Below, in pieces: positions 14,726 through 22,436 of a stretch of 28,257 nt of DNA; within the stretch, counting starts at the first letter, position 1; every line of letters begins with the position of its first letter. This stretch comes from JBBKWJ01 sp037968895 (lineage in GTDB: Bacteria > Actinomycetota > Acidimicrobiia > Acidimicrobiales > SZUA-35), in NCBI GenBank assembly GCA_037968895.1, contig JBBKWJ010000309.1:1-28257 (forward strand). Direction: 5' to 3'. The notes under the pieces were generated by a model that was not told where the DNA came from, did no database searches, and was given only the letters and a program-made list of their open reading frames with translations. The position numbers were made by a program, and so were the translations under genes.

Positions 14726-15526
14726 GTGCTCACTCTTGTATCTCCCGCCAAATCACTCGACTTCGAATCGAAGCTGAAGACCCGCAAATTTAGCGAACCC
14801 CGGTTCGCAGCAGAATCTGCCGATCTGATCGAGGTTCTACGAACCAAAACCCCTGGTGACATCGCCGACCTCATGTCGCTCTCGCCCGAACTCGCCGAGC
14901 TCAACGTAGAGCGGTACCACGACTGGGACCCGTCCTACACCAGGAAAGACGCCCGTCCTGCCGTGCTTGCGTTCAACGGCGATGTCTACATCGGTATGGA
15001 TGTTGCCCGTTTTTCAGAACGAGACTTCACCGAGGCGCAGAAGAGCCTCCGCATCTTGTCTGGGTTGCATGGCGTTTTGAGGCCACTCGACATGATTCAC
15101 CCATACCGGCTTGAGATGGGCACACAGCTTGAGACGGCGGCGGGCTCGAACCTGTATCAATTCTGGGGCACTCAAATTACCGACTCAATCAATGCTGACC
15201 TGGCCGAACGGAATTCGACCACGCTCGTGAATCTGGCATCGCACGAGTATTTCTCTGCAGTGAAAAAGCGGCAGATTGACGCAAAAATCGTGACACCAGT
15301 GTTTCTCGACCTGAAGAACGGCGACTACAAGGTGATCAGCTTCTTTGCCAAGCGGGCCAGGGGTGCGATGGCCGCATGGATCATCCTGAACCGAGCAAAG
15401 AGTGGTCGAGCGCTCCGCCAGTTCAACGAGCTCGGTTATGAGTTCGACCCCCATCGCTCAACAGCGACCTCGCCTACGTTCACTAGGTCGGTTAGCCCCA
15501 CCGCCCCGGGTGTATCTGCCACTTAA
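14726..15526 (+). CDS. yaaA: Peroxide-stress protein YaaA (DUF328/UPF0246)
   Basis: 266 residues from GTG 14726. This start has GAGG four bases upstream and begins LTLVSPAKSLDF exactly as family members do; an ATG at 14690 would add 12 unconserved residues. Family blocks are present in order: RYHDW, AVLAFNGDVYIGMDV, LRILSGLHGVLRPLDMI and HPYRLEMGTQL, LYQFWGTQITDSIN, LVNLASHEYFSAV, then VISFFAKRARGAMAAWII. YaaA lowers free intracellular iron during peroxide stress in E. coli and binds DNA. The last ~25 residues (Ser/Thr/Pro-rich) exceed the usual C-terminus. It is divergent from the kinase and followed by an apparently unrelated secreted-protein gene. Confidence 0.93.
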   Translation: MLTLVSPAKSLDFESKLKTRKFSEPRFAAESADLIEVLRTKTPGDIADLMSLSPELAELNVERYHDWDPSYTRKDARPAVLAFNGDVYIGMDVARFSERDFTEAQKSLRILSGLHGVLRPLDMIHPYRLEMGTQLETAAGSNLYQFWGTQITDSINADLAERNSTTLVNLASHEYFSAVKKRQIDAKIVTPVFLDLKNGDYKVISFFAKRARGAMAAWIILNRAKSGRALRQFNELGYEFDPHRSTATSPTFTRSVSPTAPGVSAT

Positions 15527-15579
15527 GTCGCAACCCGGCACCCCGTACGCTGGTCAAACAGCAACCGGAGGCGTTGAGT

Positions 15580-16365
15580 ATGTACAAGAGACTCGCGGTC
15601 ATCGCAGTCCTCATGGGTCTCCCGATCCTCATACAGCCAGCCGGACAAGCGTCGGAGTCAGAGATTGAAGCTACGTCCGCCGTCACGACGGTTGATGTCG
15701 GCGAGTCGGCACTTGCGCTCACGGCGGCGGCAGATACGCAATCTGTCGAGACGTCAACAACGCTTGCCTCAACAACAACCACGACTCCAACAACGACAAG
15801 CGCTCCAACCTCAGCCGCTCCGGCCACCACTCCAACCACAACGGTGCCAGCAAGCGCCGCACCCACGACGGCGGCAGCACCAACGACGGCAGCACCAACG
15901 ACGGCGACAGCAGCTGCCCCGGTCGACTTCGTTGCGAGGGGTGAGGCGGCACTCGCGAGCATTGGCTACAACTGGCAAGGAAACCTTCCCGGCTGGACCA
16001 TCACGTTCTCACCCGGCCGAGATGGCGTCATCGGCTACACCTACACCAACGAGCATCGGATCGAGATCTTCGTCCGAGATACCATCAGCGACGGCTTACT
16101 GCGCCATGTCATCGCCCATGAGCTCGGCCATGCCGTCGACGTTTCGCTCAACTCGTCCGACGAGCGGGAGCGCTGGCAGGATGCACGAGGCATTGGCGAG
16201 TCGCCGTGGTGGCCGGGGAACGGTGTCAGCGACTACGCAACCGGTGCCGGCGACTTTGCTGAATCGTTTGCCGCATGGCAGGTCGGACCTGGCAACTTCC
16301 GCAGCAAGCTCGGAAGCGCACCAAGCAGCGACCAGATCTCCCTGCTCGCTGAACTAGCGAACTAG
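15580..16365 (+). CDS. Secreted Thr/Ala/Pro-rich protein with HExxH zinc-peptidase-like domain
   Basis: 261 residues from ATG 15580, with GGAGG eight bases upstream (a TTG at 15574 is also in frame). A signal peptide (KRLAVIAVLMGLPILIQPAGQAS, cleavage near 24) is followed by a ~65-residue low-complexity Thr/Ala/Pro/Ser linker (~50-115). A compact ~140-residue domain follows, with RHVIAHELGHAVDV (His180, Glu181, His184) and a downstream GDFAESFAAW whose Glu228 sits where small gluzincin peptidases place the third zinc ligand. The linker suggests a glycosylated or wall-spanning spacer presenting the domain outside the cell. Substrate is unknown; cell wall or surface protein are both possible. 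Only ~50 bases separate it from yaaA. Confidence 0.82.
   Translation: MYKRLAVIAVLMGLPILIQPAGQASESEIEATSAVTTVDVGESALALTAAADTQSVETSTTLASTTTTTPTTTSAPTSAAPATTPTTTVPASAAPTTAAAPTTAAPTTATAAAPVDFVARGEAALASIGYNWQGNLPGWTITFSPGRDGVIGYTYTNEHRIEIFVRDTISDGLLRHVIAHELGHAVDVSLNSSDERERWQDARGIGESPWWPGNGVSDYATGAGDFAESFAAWQVGPGNFRSKLGSAPSSDQISLLAELAN
15859..15903 (+). repeat. In-frame 15-bp tandem repeat in the linker
   Basis: GCAGCACCAACGACG occurs twice in direct tandem (15874-15888, 15889-15903), preceded by a degenerate copy (15859-15873). The 15-base period keeps frame and encodes Ala/Pro/Thr units, so linker length can change by slippage without breaking the gene. Confidence 0.75.
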
Positions 16366-16396
16366 TACACCAGACTGCATTGCTCGATTCGCGCGC

Positions 16397-16432
16397 AGAA
16401 GCCACCCCCAGCCGGAGCTGAAGGTGGCTTCT
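16397..16432. terminator. Bidirectional terminator between the HExxH protein gene and glnB
   Basis: AGAAGCCACC (16397-16406) pairs perfectly with GGTGGCTTCT (16423-16432), a 10-bp stem with a 16-base loop. It lies between two convergent genes and is placed to stop both. U-tracts are short on both strands. Confidence 0.75.
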
Positions 16433-16452
16433 TACGCACCAAATCTGCGACG

Positions 16453-16791
16453 CTAGACGGCCTCTGGGCCGATTTCGCCGGTGCGAATTCGCACGAGCGA
16501 AGCGACCTCGGTCACCCAGATCTTGCCGTCACCGATTTTGCCGGTTTGGGCTGCGGACTGGATCGCTTCGATGGCTTTTGTGGCCTCGGGTTCGTCCAGA
16601 ACGATTTCGATCTTGGCCTTCGGCACGAAGTCGACCCGGTATTCAGCGCCACGGTAGGTCTCTGTATGACCCCCCTGACGGCCGAAGCCTTTGACTTCGC
16701 TAATGGTCATTCCTTGGATCCCGACCTGACGGAGGGCCTCCTTGACCTCATCAAGCATGTGGGGCTTAATGATTGCGGTAACGAGTTGCAT
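16453..16791 (-). CDS. glnB: Nitrogen regulatory protein PII
   Basis: 112 residues, standard PII length. It has the N-terminal MQLVTAIIKPHMLDEVKEAL, the T-loop GGHTETYRGAEYRVDFVPKAKIE with Tyr51 (the classical modification site) and Tyr46, and the B- and C-loop region GKIGDGKIWV followed by RIRTGE. PII senses ATP/ADP and 2-oxoglutarate and plugs AmtB. An SD (AAGGAG) precedes the ATG by 6 bases. It follows amtB by 12 bases on the same strand, so the two form an operon. In actinobacteria the PII is often called GlnK when linked to amtB; sequence alone does not decide. No glnD is present here. Confidence 0.96.
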   Translation of the reverse strand: MQLVTAIIKPHMLDEVKEALRQVGIQGMTISEVKGFGRQGGHTETYRGAEYRVDFVPKAKIEIVLDEPEATKAIEAIQSAAQTGKIGDGKIWVTEVASLVRIRTGEIGPEAV

Positions 16792-16803
16792 GATTTCTCC
16801 TTC

Positions 16804-18114
16804 TCAGACCTGGGCCGATGAGCTCGCCATGACGTCGGGACCATATCCCGGGGCGCCATGTTCGTGAATGTCAAGGCCTTCGATTTCCTCTTGACGAGAA
16901 ACCCGGATGCCGATGGTGTGCTTCATTGCAGCAAACACTAGGCCGGTTGTGACGATGACCCAAGCCGCAACGATAAGAACCCCGAGAAGCTGAACGATGA
17001 GCTGGTCGGCGTTGCCGCCAACCAAGAGACCCGAGGGGCTGTAAGGATTCTCGTCGGTGGCGGCAGCATCGACGAACGCGTCGCCGTATGTGGCGAACAG
17101 GCCGACGGCGAGCGTGCCCCAGACACCACAGACACCGTGGACGGAGACGGCACCGACTGGATCGTCGATTCCGATCTTGTCAATGAAGAGCACGGCGAAG
17201 ACGACGAGGACGCCGCCGATGCCGCCGGTGATGATCGCACCGCCGTTGGTCATCGTGGCGCAGCCTGCAGTGATGCTGACCAATCCTGCGAGGAGGCCGT
17301 TGCCAACCATGGCGACGTCGGGGAAACCCGACCTGAGCCAGATGGTGATGCCCGAAGTGAGGGCGCCAGCCGCAGCAGCCAGGATCGTCGTGACCGCAAT
17401 TTGGGTGACGTACTCGTCAGCGGCGAGCTCAGAGCCTGCATTGAATCCGAACCAGCCGATGAGGAGGATGAATACACCGGTTATTGCCAGTGGGATTGAA
17501 TGGCCAGGAATAGCTCGTGGCTTGCCGTCCTTGCCGTACTTGCCGATGCGAGGGCCGAGGAAGATGGCACCCATCAGGGCAGCCCAGCCACCCGCGCTGT
17601 GCACGATGGTTGATCCGGCAAAGTCACCGAACTTCGCATTGCCGATCTGTAGGTCGGCAATCAAGCCACCGCCCCAGAACATGTGCACGACGACCGGGTA
17701 GATGAAAGCCGACATTGCAAGGCTGAAGATGAGGTATGCCGAGAACTTTGTTCGTTCGGCCATCGCGCCTGAAGCAATGGTCGCTGCAGCACCGACGAAT
17801 GCGACCTGGAACAAGAAGAAGGTCGACATTTGAAGGTTGCCAACTCCTTCAGCGCCTCGCAGGAAGAATCCGGACGTGCCGAACAGGCCGGCCGAGTCAG
17901 CGCCAAAGGCGATTGCGTAGCCGACCACGTAGAAGGCGCACACGCCAACCACCAAGTCCGCCATGTTTTTCATCATGATGTTGCCGACGTTCTTCGCTCT
18001 CGTCAGCCCCGCTTCGACGAGCGCAAAGCCAGCCTGCATAAAGAGGACGAGTACGGCAGCAATTAATATGAATACGTTGTCGAGAACGAATTGTACGGTC
18101 TCTACGGGCTCCAT
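16804..18114 (-). CDS. amtB: Ammonium transporter
   Basis: 436 residues with about 11 membrane segments. Signature parts: FMQAGFALVEAGLTRAKN (25-42), FFLFQVAFVGAAATIASGAMAER (99-121), FGDFAGSTIVHSAGGW (162-177, with His172) and VSVHGVCGVWGTLAVGL (324-339, with His326), the twin-His pair of the conduction pore. The C-terminal cytoplasmic tail (VSRQEEIEGLDIHEHGAPGY) is the PII-docking segment. It imports ammonium when nitrogen is scarce. AAGGAGG precedes the ATG by 6 bases. glnB follows by 12 bases, and a GlnR-like gene lies upstream on the same strand with a 117-base gap that can hold a promoter. Confidence 0.97.
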   Translation of the reverse strand: MEPVETVQFVLDNVFILIAAVLVLFMQAGFALVEAGLTRAKNVGNIMMKNMADLVVGVCAFYVVGYAIAFGADSAGLFGTSGFFLRGAEGVGNLQMSTFFLFQVAFVGAAATIASGAMAERTKFSAYLIFSLAMSAFIYPVVVHMFWGGGLIADLQIGNAKFGDFAGSTIVHSAGGWAALMGAIFLGPRIGKYGKDGKPRAIPGHSIPLAITGVFILLIGWFGFNAGSELAADEYVTQIAVTTILAAAAGALTSGITIWLRSGFPDVAMVGNGLLAGLVSITAGCATMTNGGAIITGGIGGVLVVFAVLFIDKIGIDDPVGAVSVHGVCGVWGTLAVGLFATYGDAFVDAAATDENPYSPSGLLVGGNADQLIVQLLGVLIVAAWVIVTTGLVFAAMKHTIGIRVSRQEEIEGLDIHEHGAPGYGPDVMASSSAQV

Positions 18115-18144
18115 CGGGGCCTCCTTGGGAAGTGGACACCAACG

Positions 18145-18220
18145 AACCTATGGGGGTCGCATTTCCACTTTGGACACGGCGGGTTACACGTGTGAGGCCA
18201 GTATCTGAACTGAATCTGAC
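18145..18220 (-). promoter_or_regulatory. Candidate amtB-glnB promoter and upstream repeats
   Basis: On the minus strand TAGGTT (18150 to 18145) is a possible -10 with no good -35, as expected of an activated promoter. Further upstream GTAAC (GTnAC type) and GAAAT lie 22 bases apart, a weak fit to the 11-bp-spaced GlnR half-site pattern. CTGAACTGAATCTGAC (18205-18220) has two CTGA(A)C units 11 bases apart, closely resembling the repeat at 3368-3384. Confidence 0.35.
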
Positions 18221-18231
18221 GCGGGTCTGTC

Positions 18232-18741
18232 TCAGTCAACGACAGAAACGTTTGGGGCAAGGACAAGCATGTAACCCCTGGACCGGACGGTCGTGAGCAC
18301 AAGATTGACTGCCTCAAGGTGCTTTCGAAGGCGCCCAATGTGAACATCAAGCACATTGCGGTCTGGCACATTGCCTGGCCATCCGGCCTTCAAAAGCGCG
18401 TCTCGTCCAACCACCACGCCGAAGCGGTCGAGAAGCACCTCGACGAGTCGTTGTTCGATAGGCGGCAGCGCCGCAGACCGCCCACTACAGCGAAGCACTC
18501 CATCGCTGCCCAGAACAGGGGCGTCACGCTGCTCACGCCGACGGGCCCGCTCCCTCAGAACCGCAACTCTTGCTCTGACGTCGTTTTGATCGGCTGGCAG
18601 ACGTATCCAGTCCTCGAGGACGTCGCCGACGTGGGGGGCAATCGACTCGTCGTCGACCAGCAACAGACGGGGCTCACTGGCTGCATCGAGCTCAAGGCGC
18701 CGCTCTTCTTGGGCTGGCCAGCGAATCAGATGCACGTCCAT
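18232..18741 (-). CDS. Short GlnR-like orphan winged-helix regulator
   Basis: 169 residues from the ATG at 18739-18741. Residues ~1-70 are a reduced receiver-like segment (PRLLLVDDESIAPHVGDVLEDWIRLPADQNDVRARVAVL) with no clear phospho-acceptor Asp, typical of the GlnR class of orphan OmpR-type proteins. Residues ~90-162 are an OmpR/PhoB winged helix (LPPIEQRLVEVLLDRFG, the recognition-helix region NVLDVHIGRLRKHLE, then the RSRGYML wing). It is shorter than canonical GlnR. Upstream neighbour of amtB-glnB on the same strand, so it likely activates them under nitrogen limitation. An open frame extends to 18846, but the extra residues are unlike the family and cover the GlnR-box-like repeats. A more distant alternative is a different OmpR-type orphan regulator. 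Confidence 0.78.
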   Translation of the reverse strand: MDVHLIRWPAQEERRLELDAASEPRLLLVDDESIAPHVGDVLEDWIRLPADQNDVRARVAVLRERARRREQRDAPVLGSDGVLRCSGRSAALPPIEQRLVEVLLDRFGVVVGRDALLKAGWPGNVPDRNVLDVHIGRLRKHLEAVNLVLTTVRSRGYMLVLAPNVSVVD

Positions 18742-18748
18742 AGCCGCA

Positions 18749-18791
18749 ACCGTACGAGTCAAAGGTTTCACGCTTGTTTCGTACAAATGAC
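18749..18791 (-). promoter_or_regulatory. Promoter with GlnR-box-like half sites before the GlnR-like gene
   Basis: On the minus strand TACGGT (18754 to 18749) ends 7 bases before the ATG, with no SD. Immediately upstream are GTCAT (18791-18787), GAAAC (18780-18776) and GAAAC (18769-18765), each 11 bases apart. Streptomyces GlnR boxes have the form GTnAC-n6-GaAAC repeated with 11-base spacing. Autoregulation is a reasonable inference. Confidence 0.5.
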
Positions 18792-18854
18792 GGTTTTGAG
18801 TCGTGTTGCCAGTGAAAACGCCCACCAAGCTCGTCTGTTGCCCCAAACGTCCAC

Positions 18855-18860
18855 TACCGT
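18855..18860 (+). promoter_or_regulatory. Candidate -10 box (TACCGT) of the Fe-S oxidoreductase gene
   Basis: TACCGT ends 10 bases before the ATG at 18871, implying a leader of about 4 bases. No SD is visible. Confidence 0.35.
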
Positions 18861-18870
18861 CTAGTCCGTT

Positions 18871-21264
18871 ATGGATGCACCTGTGAGCGAAGAACTAAAG
18901 AGCGCCGCCCCTAAGAGGGTAAAGGCCAACCAAGTGTGGCTCGGAGTTGGCGTGCTGATCGCCCTCGTCACCGCCGGTTCCGGCGTGACAGGTTGGCAGC
19001 TCGCGTTCCACGACGACGCCGAAGTGCAGCGAGAGGTGTTCCACAACATCCCTGGCGCATGGAAGCTGGCGTTCTACACGGTGATCCCGCTGATCATCCT
19101 GTGGGCGACGCTTCAGCTTTCATATCGCGTGCGCAACTGGGAGCGAGGCGCTCCAGACAACCGCGCGACGACCAAGAAGAACATCAAAGAGCGTATGGGC
19201 AGCTTCAGGGCCGGCGTCTACATGCAGACCCTCATGCGTGAACCCGGCGCCGGCATCATGCACGCCCTCATCTACTTCAACTTCCTGATCCTGCTCGCCG
19301 TTACCACGGTGCTAGAGATCAACCACCAGGTTCCCGAGTCACTCAAGTTCCTTAACGGCGACGTCTACCGCGGCTACGCCCTCATCGGTGATCTCGCTGG
19401 CATCGGCTTTCTTGCTGGCATGGTCCTCGCCATCATGCGCCGCTATGGCCCACGCAAGTGGCGGCCGTACCGCATCGCGGTCAAGTCTCGCCCCGAGCAC
19501 CTGATCATCAACGGTGTGCTCTTCTCTATCGGCGTGACCGGTTTCGGCGCCGAGGCATTCCGCATTGCTGAGCAGGGCATGCCTGAGTACGAGAAGTGGT
19601 CGGTCATCGGCTATCCACTGGCCACTCTCATCGATGGTTCCGACTCGCTCGCCGGATGGCACCAGGCCTGGTGGGCCGCTCACGTCTTCACCTTTATCGC
19701 CTTCCTCATCATTATTCCTGGCACCATGCTCCGTCACATGTTCACCTCGCCGTTGAACATGTACCTCGCACCACGTGAGCGTCCGAAGGGCGCCATGAAG
19801 GCAATGCCAGACCTCGACAACACCGAGCTCGAAACCTTTGGCGCATCAACCATCGGCTCGTTCACCTGGAAGCAACTGCTCGACACCGACGCCTGCACCA
19901 TGTGCGGGCGCTGCACCTCGGTCTGCCCGGCCAACGCCACCGGCAAACCACTCGACCCTCGCGAGATCGTGCTCAAGACCGGCGAAGTCATGGCTCGCAC
20001 CGGCAATCCGGTCGTGTCGCCTCCCATCGGAGTCGACGCCGAGATCAAGGTCGAAGCCGACTGGGTCTTCGAACGCATCACAACCGAAGAGGTGTGGGCC
20101 TGCACCTCGTGCAAGGCGTGCGACGAGATCTGCCCGGTCAACATCGAGATCCTCGACAAGATCCTCGACATGCGCCGCTACCTCACCCTCATGGAGAGCG
20201 ACTTTCCAACCGAGTTGGGTACCGCCTTCCGTTCGATGGAGAACTCGTCAAACCCTTGGGCGATGAGCCAGAGCACTCGGGCCGACTGGGCCAAGAACCT
20301 CGACATTCCTGTCGTCGACGGCACCGAGGTCATGAGCCACGAATACCTCTACTGGGTTGGTTGCGCAGGCAGCTTCGACGACAAGAACCAGAAGGTCACG
20401 CAGTCGATGGCCAAGCTGATGGCGAGGGCCAATATCGACTTCGCCATTCTTGGCCCATCCGAGCTGTGCACGGGTGACCCTGCCCGCCGCTCGGGCAACG
20501 AATACATCTTCCAGATGCTCGCCAAGCAAAACATCGAGACTCTCGACACGCTCGGCGTCAAGAAGATCATCACCCAGTGCCCCCACTGCTTCAATACGTT
20601 GAAGAACGAATACCCCCAGCTCGAGGGCAACTACGAAGTCATCCATCACACTCAATTCCTTGAGTCGCTAATCGCAGACGGCAAACTCGACGTCTCAGAG
20701 GCATCACTCGAAGAGCGCATCGTCTACCACGACTCCTGCTACCTCGGTCGCCACAACGACGTCTACTTGTCGCCTCGAAATGTGATCGGCTCGATCAAGG
20801 GCGTGCAGATCGTCGAAGCTGGACGAAACGGCACGAAGGGCATGTGTTGTGGCGCCGGTGGCGCTCGCATGTGGATGGAAGAAGACATCGGCACAAAGAT
20901 CAACGACGAGCGCTCGCTTGAGCTGATCGAGACCGGTGCATCACGCGTCGCGACGGCCTGTCCGTTCTGCTACATCATGATGGACGATGGCGTGAAGGGT
21001 CATGGCAACGAAGACATGATCGTGGCCGACATCTCAATGCACGTGCTCGAAGCCATCGAAAACGGTGAGGCGATAGCCGAGGCCAAAGCTGACGTCATCC
21101 GCCAGGCGGTTGCGGAAGAACGAGCCACCGCAGTGTCGATAGCGACGTCGACCGACACGATGGTTGCTGAGCTGATGGCAACCGACACTTCGGAACTCGT
21201 CCTCGACGAAACACCTGTCGAAGCAGCCGAGCCAGAGACTGTCGCCGAAACCGACGAGGCCTAA
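18871..21264 (+). CDS. Membrane Fe-S oxidoreductase, EtfD / HdrD-like (Rv0338c family)
   Basis: 797 residues. Residues ~20-295 hold about six membrane helices in a NarI/HdrE-like arrangement with His residues suited to haem b. Two [4Fe-4S] motifs follow: CTMCGRCTSVCP (Cys342/345/348/352) and CTSCKACDEICP (Cys411/414/417/421). Two CCG domains follow, with Cys498, Cys533, Cys570/573 (QCPHCF), then Cys623, Cys659/660 (MCCGAGG) and Cys697/700 (ACPFC). This is the layout of the mycobacterial EtfD, which moves electrons from electron-transfer flavoprotein to menaquinone in fatty acid oxidation. No etfBA or acyl-CoA dehydrogenase is nearby, so partner assignment is by homology only. The last ~60 residues form an acidic Glu/Ala/Thr-rich tail without known role. 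Stop TAA is followed by a perfect palindrome. Confidence 0.9.
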   Translation: MDAPVSEELKSAAPKRVKANQVWLGVGVLIALVTAGSGVTGWQLAFHDDAEVQREVFHNIPGAWKLAFYTVIPLIILWATLQLSYRVRNWERGAPDNRATTKKNIKERMGSFRAGVYMQTLMREPGAGIMHALIYFNFLILLAVTTVLEINHQVPESLKFLNGDVYRGYALIGDLAGIGFLAGMVLAIMRRYGPRKWRPYRIAVKSRPEHLIINGVLFSIGVTGFGAEAFRIAEQGMPEYEKWSVIGYPLATLIDGSDSLAGWHQAWWAAHVFTFIAFLIIIPGTMLRHMFTSPLNMYLAPRERPKGAMKAMPDLDNTELETFGASTIGSFTWKQLLDTDACTMCGRCTSVCPANATGKPLDPREIVLKTGEVMARTGNPVVSPPIGVDAEIKVEADWVFERITTEEVWACTSCKACDEICPVNIEILDKILDMRRYLTLMESDFPTELGTAFRSMENSSNPWAMSQSTRADWAKNLDIPVVDGTEVMSHEYLYWVGCAGSFDDKNQKVTQSMAKLMARANIDFAILGPSELCTGDPARRSGNEYIFQMLAKQNIETLDTLGVKKIITQCPHCFNTLKNEYPQLEGNYEVIHHTQFLESLIADGKLDVSEASLEERIVYHDSCYLGRHNDVYLSPRNVIGSIKGVQIVEAGRNGTKGMCCGAGGARMWMEEDIGTKINDERSLELIETGASRVATACPFCYIMMDDGVKGHGNEDMIVADISMHVLEAIENGEAIAEAKADVIRQAVAEERATAVSIATSTDTMVAELMATDTSELVLDETPVEAAEPETVAETDEA

Positions 21265-21273
21265 CTAGCGAAC

Positions 21274-21304
21274 GAACACTTTGGTGTCAGACACCAAAGT
21301 GTTC
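21274..21304. terminator. Perfect 31-bp palindrome, bidirectional terminator
   Basis: GAACACTTTGGTGTC and GACACCAAAGTGTTC are 15-bp perfect arms around a single central A (21289). It lies between convergent genes. It shares TTGGTGTCAG with the 613-703 palindrome. With almost no loop, the RNA hairpin would open a few central pairs; the symmetry also suits cruciform formation or a dimeric protein. Confidence 0.8.
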
Positions 21305-21346
21305 AGAGCTCGTGTTCACTGCCTCGCGTGCGTAAGTTCTGAGGCG

Positions 21347-21360
21347 AGCCTCGCGAGGCT
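21347..21360 (-). terminator. 14-bp palindrome directly after the aminotransferase gene
   Basis: AGCCTCGCGAGGCT is perfectly palindromic and ends one base from the minus-strand stop codon (21362-21364). It may serve as that gene's own terminator next to the larger palindrome at 21274-21304. Confidence 0.45.
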
Positions 21361-21361
21361 G

Positions 21362-22396
21362 CTACGAATCAAGCATGAGTAACACGGCGTCGACGTCGGC
21401 GTCGGTGTTGTAGAGGTGGAACGAGAACCGACTTCGGCCAGCCCGATTGGCGAAGTTAACACCAGCCGATTGCAGCTTCTGCACTTGCTCTTCAGCGAGG
21501 TCGAGACTGACCATCGCGGTGTCAGAGGGTGAAAGCCCTAGGCCCGTTCGGAACGCGTTGGCGAGCCTGATGTTGTGGGCGCCAATCTCCGCAGAACCGA
21601 TGTCGGCGAAGAGTTCCAGTGCGGGGGCCGCACCGACCCAGCAAAGCCAGGCCGGCGACACGTCATAGCGACGAGCGGATGCGGCCTGGCGCAACGGTGC
21701 GTTGTATGTAGAGGTCCAGGGGTCTTCGCCGCCATACCAACCGGGGGCAACTGCCCGCATCTTGTCCCAGAGGTCAGGAGCGACGGTCATGAAGCCGGCG
21801 CCGCGGGGCGAGCACAGCCACTTGTAGATACCGCACGACGTGATGTCGAACGCCGTCGCGTCGATCGTGACCCAGCCCGCAGCCTGAGTGACGTCGAGGT
21901 AGGTCAGCGCACCAGCAACCTTGGCTGTTGCTGCGAGGAGGTCAAGGTCGATGCGCCTTCCATCGGCCGATTGCGCCGCGCTCACTGCGACCATCGCTAC
22001 GTCATCGGTGATGGAGTCGATCAGTAGATCGAGGGGGACAATCTTGACGATGATGCCGTCCTGCTCGCGTTCGAGAAACGGAAAGAGCACCGAAGTGAAG
22101 TCTTCGGCGGCGACGAGGACGGTGTCGCCTGGTTCGAGCAGCGCGGCAGCGTGGGCCGTGGCCACGGATACAGGTGTGGTGATTGCGACCCAGTCGACCG
22201 GGCATTGAACGATTCGGCTGAAGGCTCGGCGACTTTCACCGACATACACGTCATAGCCGCTGGCCGTCGCCTTGCCTCGGTGCCATGCGTCGATGGCATC
22301 GTGGAGGGCATCAACTCCAACCCGTGGGGCAAGGCCGACCGATGCTGTGTCGAGGTGAATTCCGGCCGGTTGAAACTGTTCGAGGGGAAACGACAT
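21362..22396 (-). CDS. Class V aminotransferase (PLP-dependent, cysteine desulfurase-like fold)
   Basis: 344 residues from the ATG at 22394-22396 (MSFPLEQFQPAGIHLDTASVGLAP, the usual opening). A GTG at 22427-22429 would add 11 residues and lies 7 bases after the upstream stop, so it remains possible. PLP-site features: an LDVTQAAGW segment with Asp168 and Gln171, and ITSCGIYKWLCSPRGAGF with Lys192 as the Schiff-base lysine. There is no obvious active Cys loop for a desulfurase, so a lyase, selenocysteine-lyase-like or isopenicillin-epimerase-like enzyme is equally likely. It follows the MFS gene closely on the same strand; the transporter may move its substrate or product. Confidence 0.85.
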   Translation of the reverse strand: MSFPLEQFQPAGIHLDTASVGLAPRVGVDALHDAIDAWHRGKATASGYDVYVGESRRAFSRIVQCPVDWVAITTPVSVATAHAAALLEPGDTVLVAAEDFTSVLFPFLEREQDGIIVKIVPLDLLIDSITDDVAMVAVSAAQSADGRRIDLDLLAATAKVAGALTYLDVTQAAGWVTIDATAFDITSCGIYKWLCSPRGAGFMTVAPDLWDKMRAVAPGWYGGEDPWTSTYNAPLRQAASARRYDVSPAWLCWVGAAPALELFADIGSAEIGAHNIRLANAFRTGLGLSPSDTAMVSLDLAEEQVQKLQSAGVNFANRAGRSRFSFHLYNTDADVDAVLLMLDS

Positions 22397-22436
22397 CACG
22401 TCATGGTTGCCGTAAACACCATGCAACACAACACCA

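Noticed and set aside
15665..16357. Alternative-frame open reading frame of 230 codons inside the HExxH protein gene
   Set aside because: Gln/Arg/Pro-rich shadow of the Thr/Ala/Pro-rich coding region; no start signal.
18742..18846. N-terminal extension of the GlnR-like protein
   Set aside because: It covers the repeat and -10 candidates and has no homology-like features; the protein begins well at the ATG 18741.
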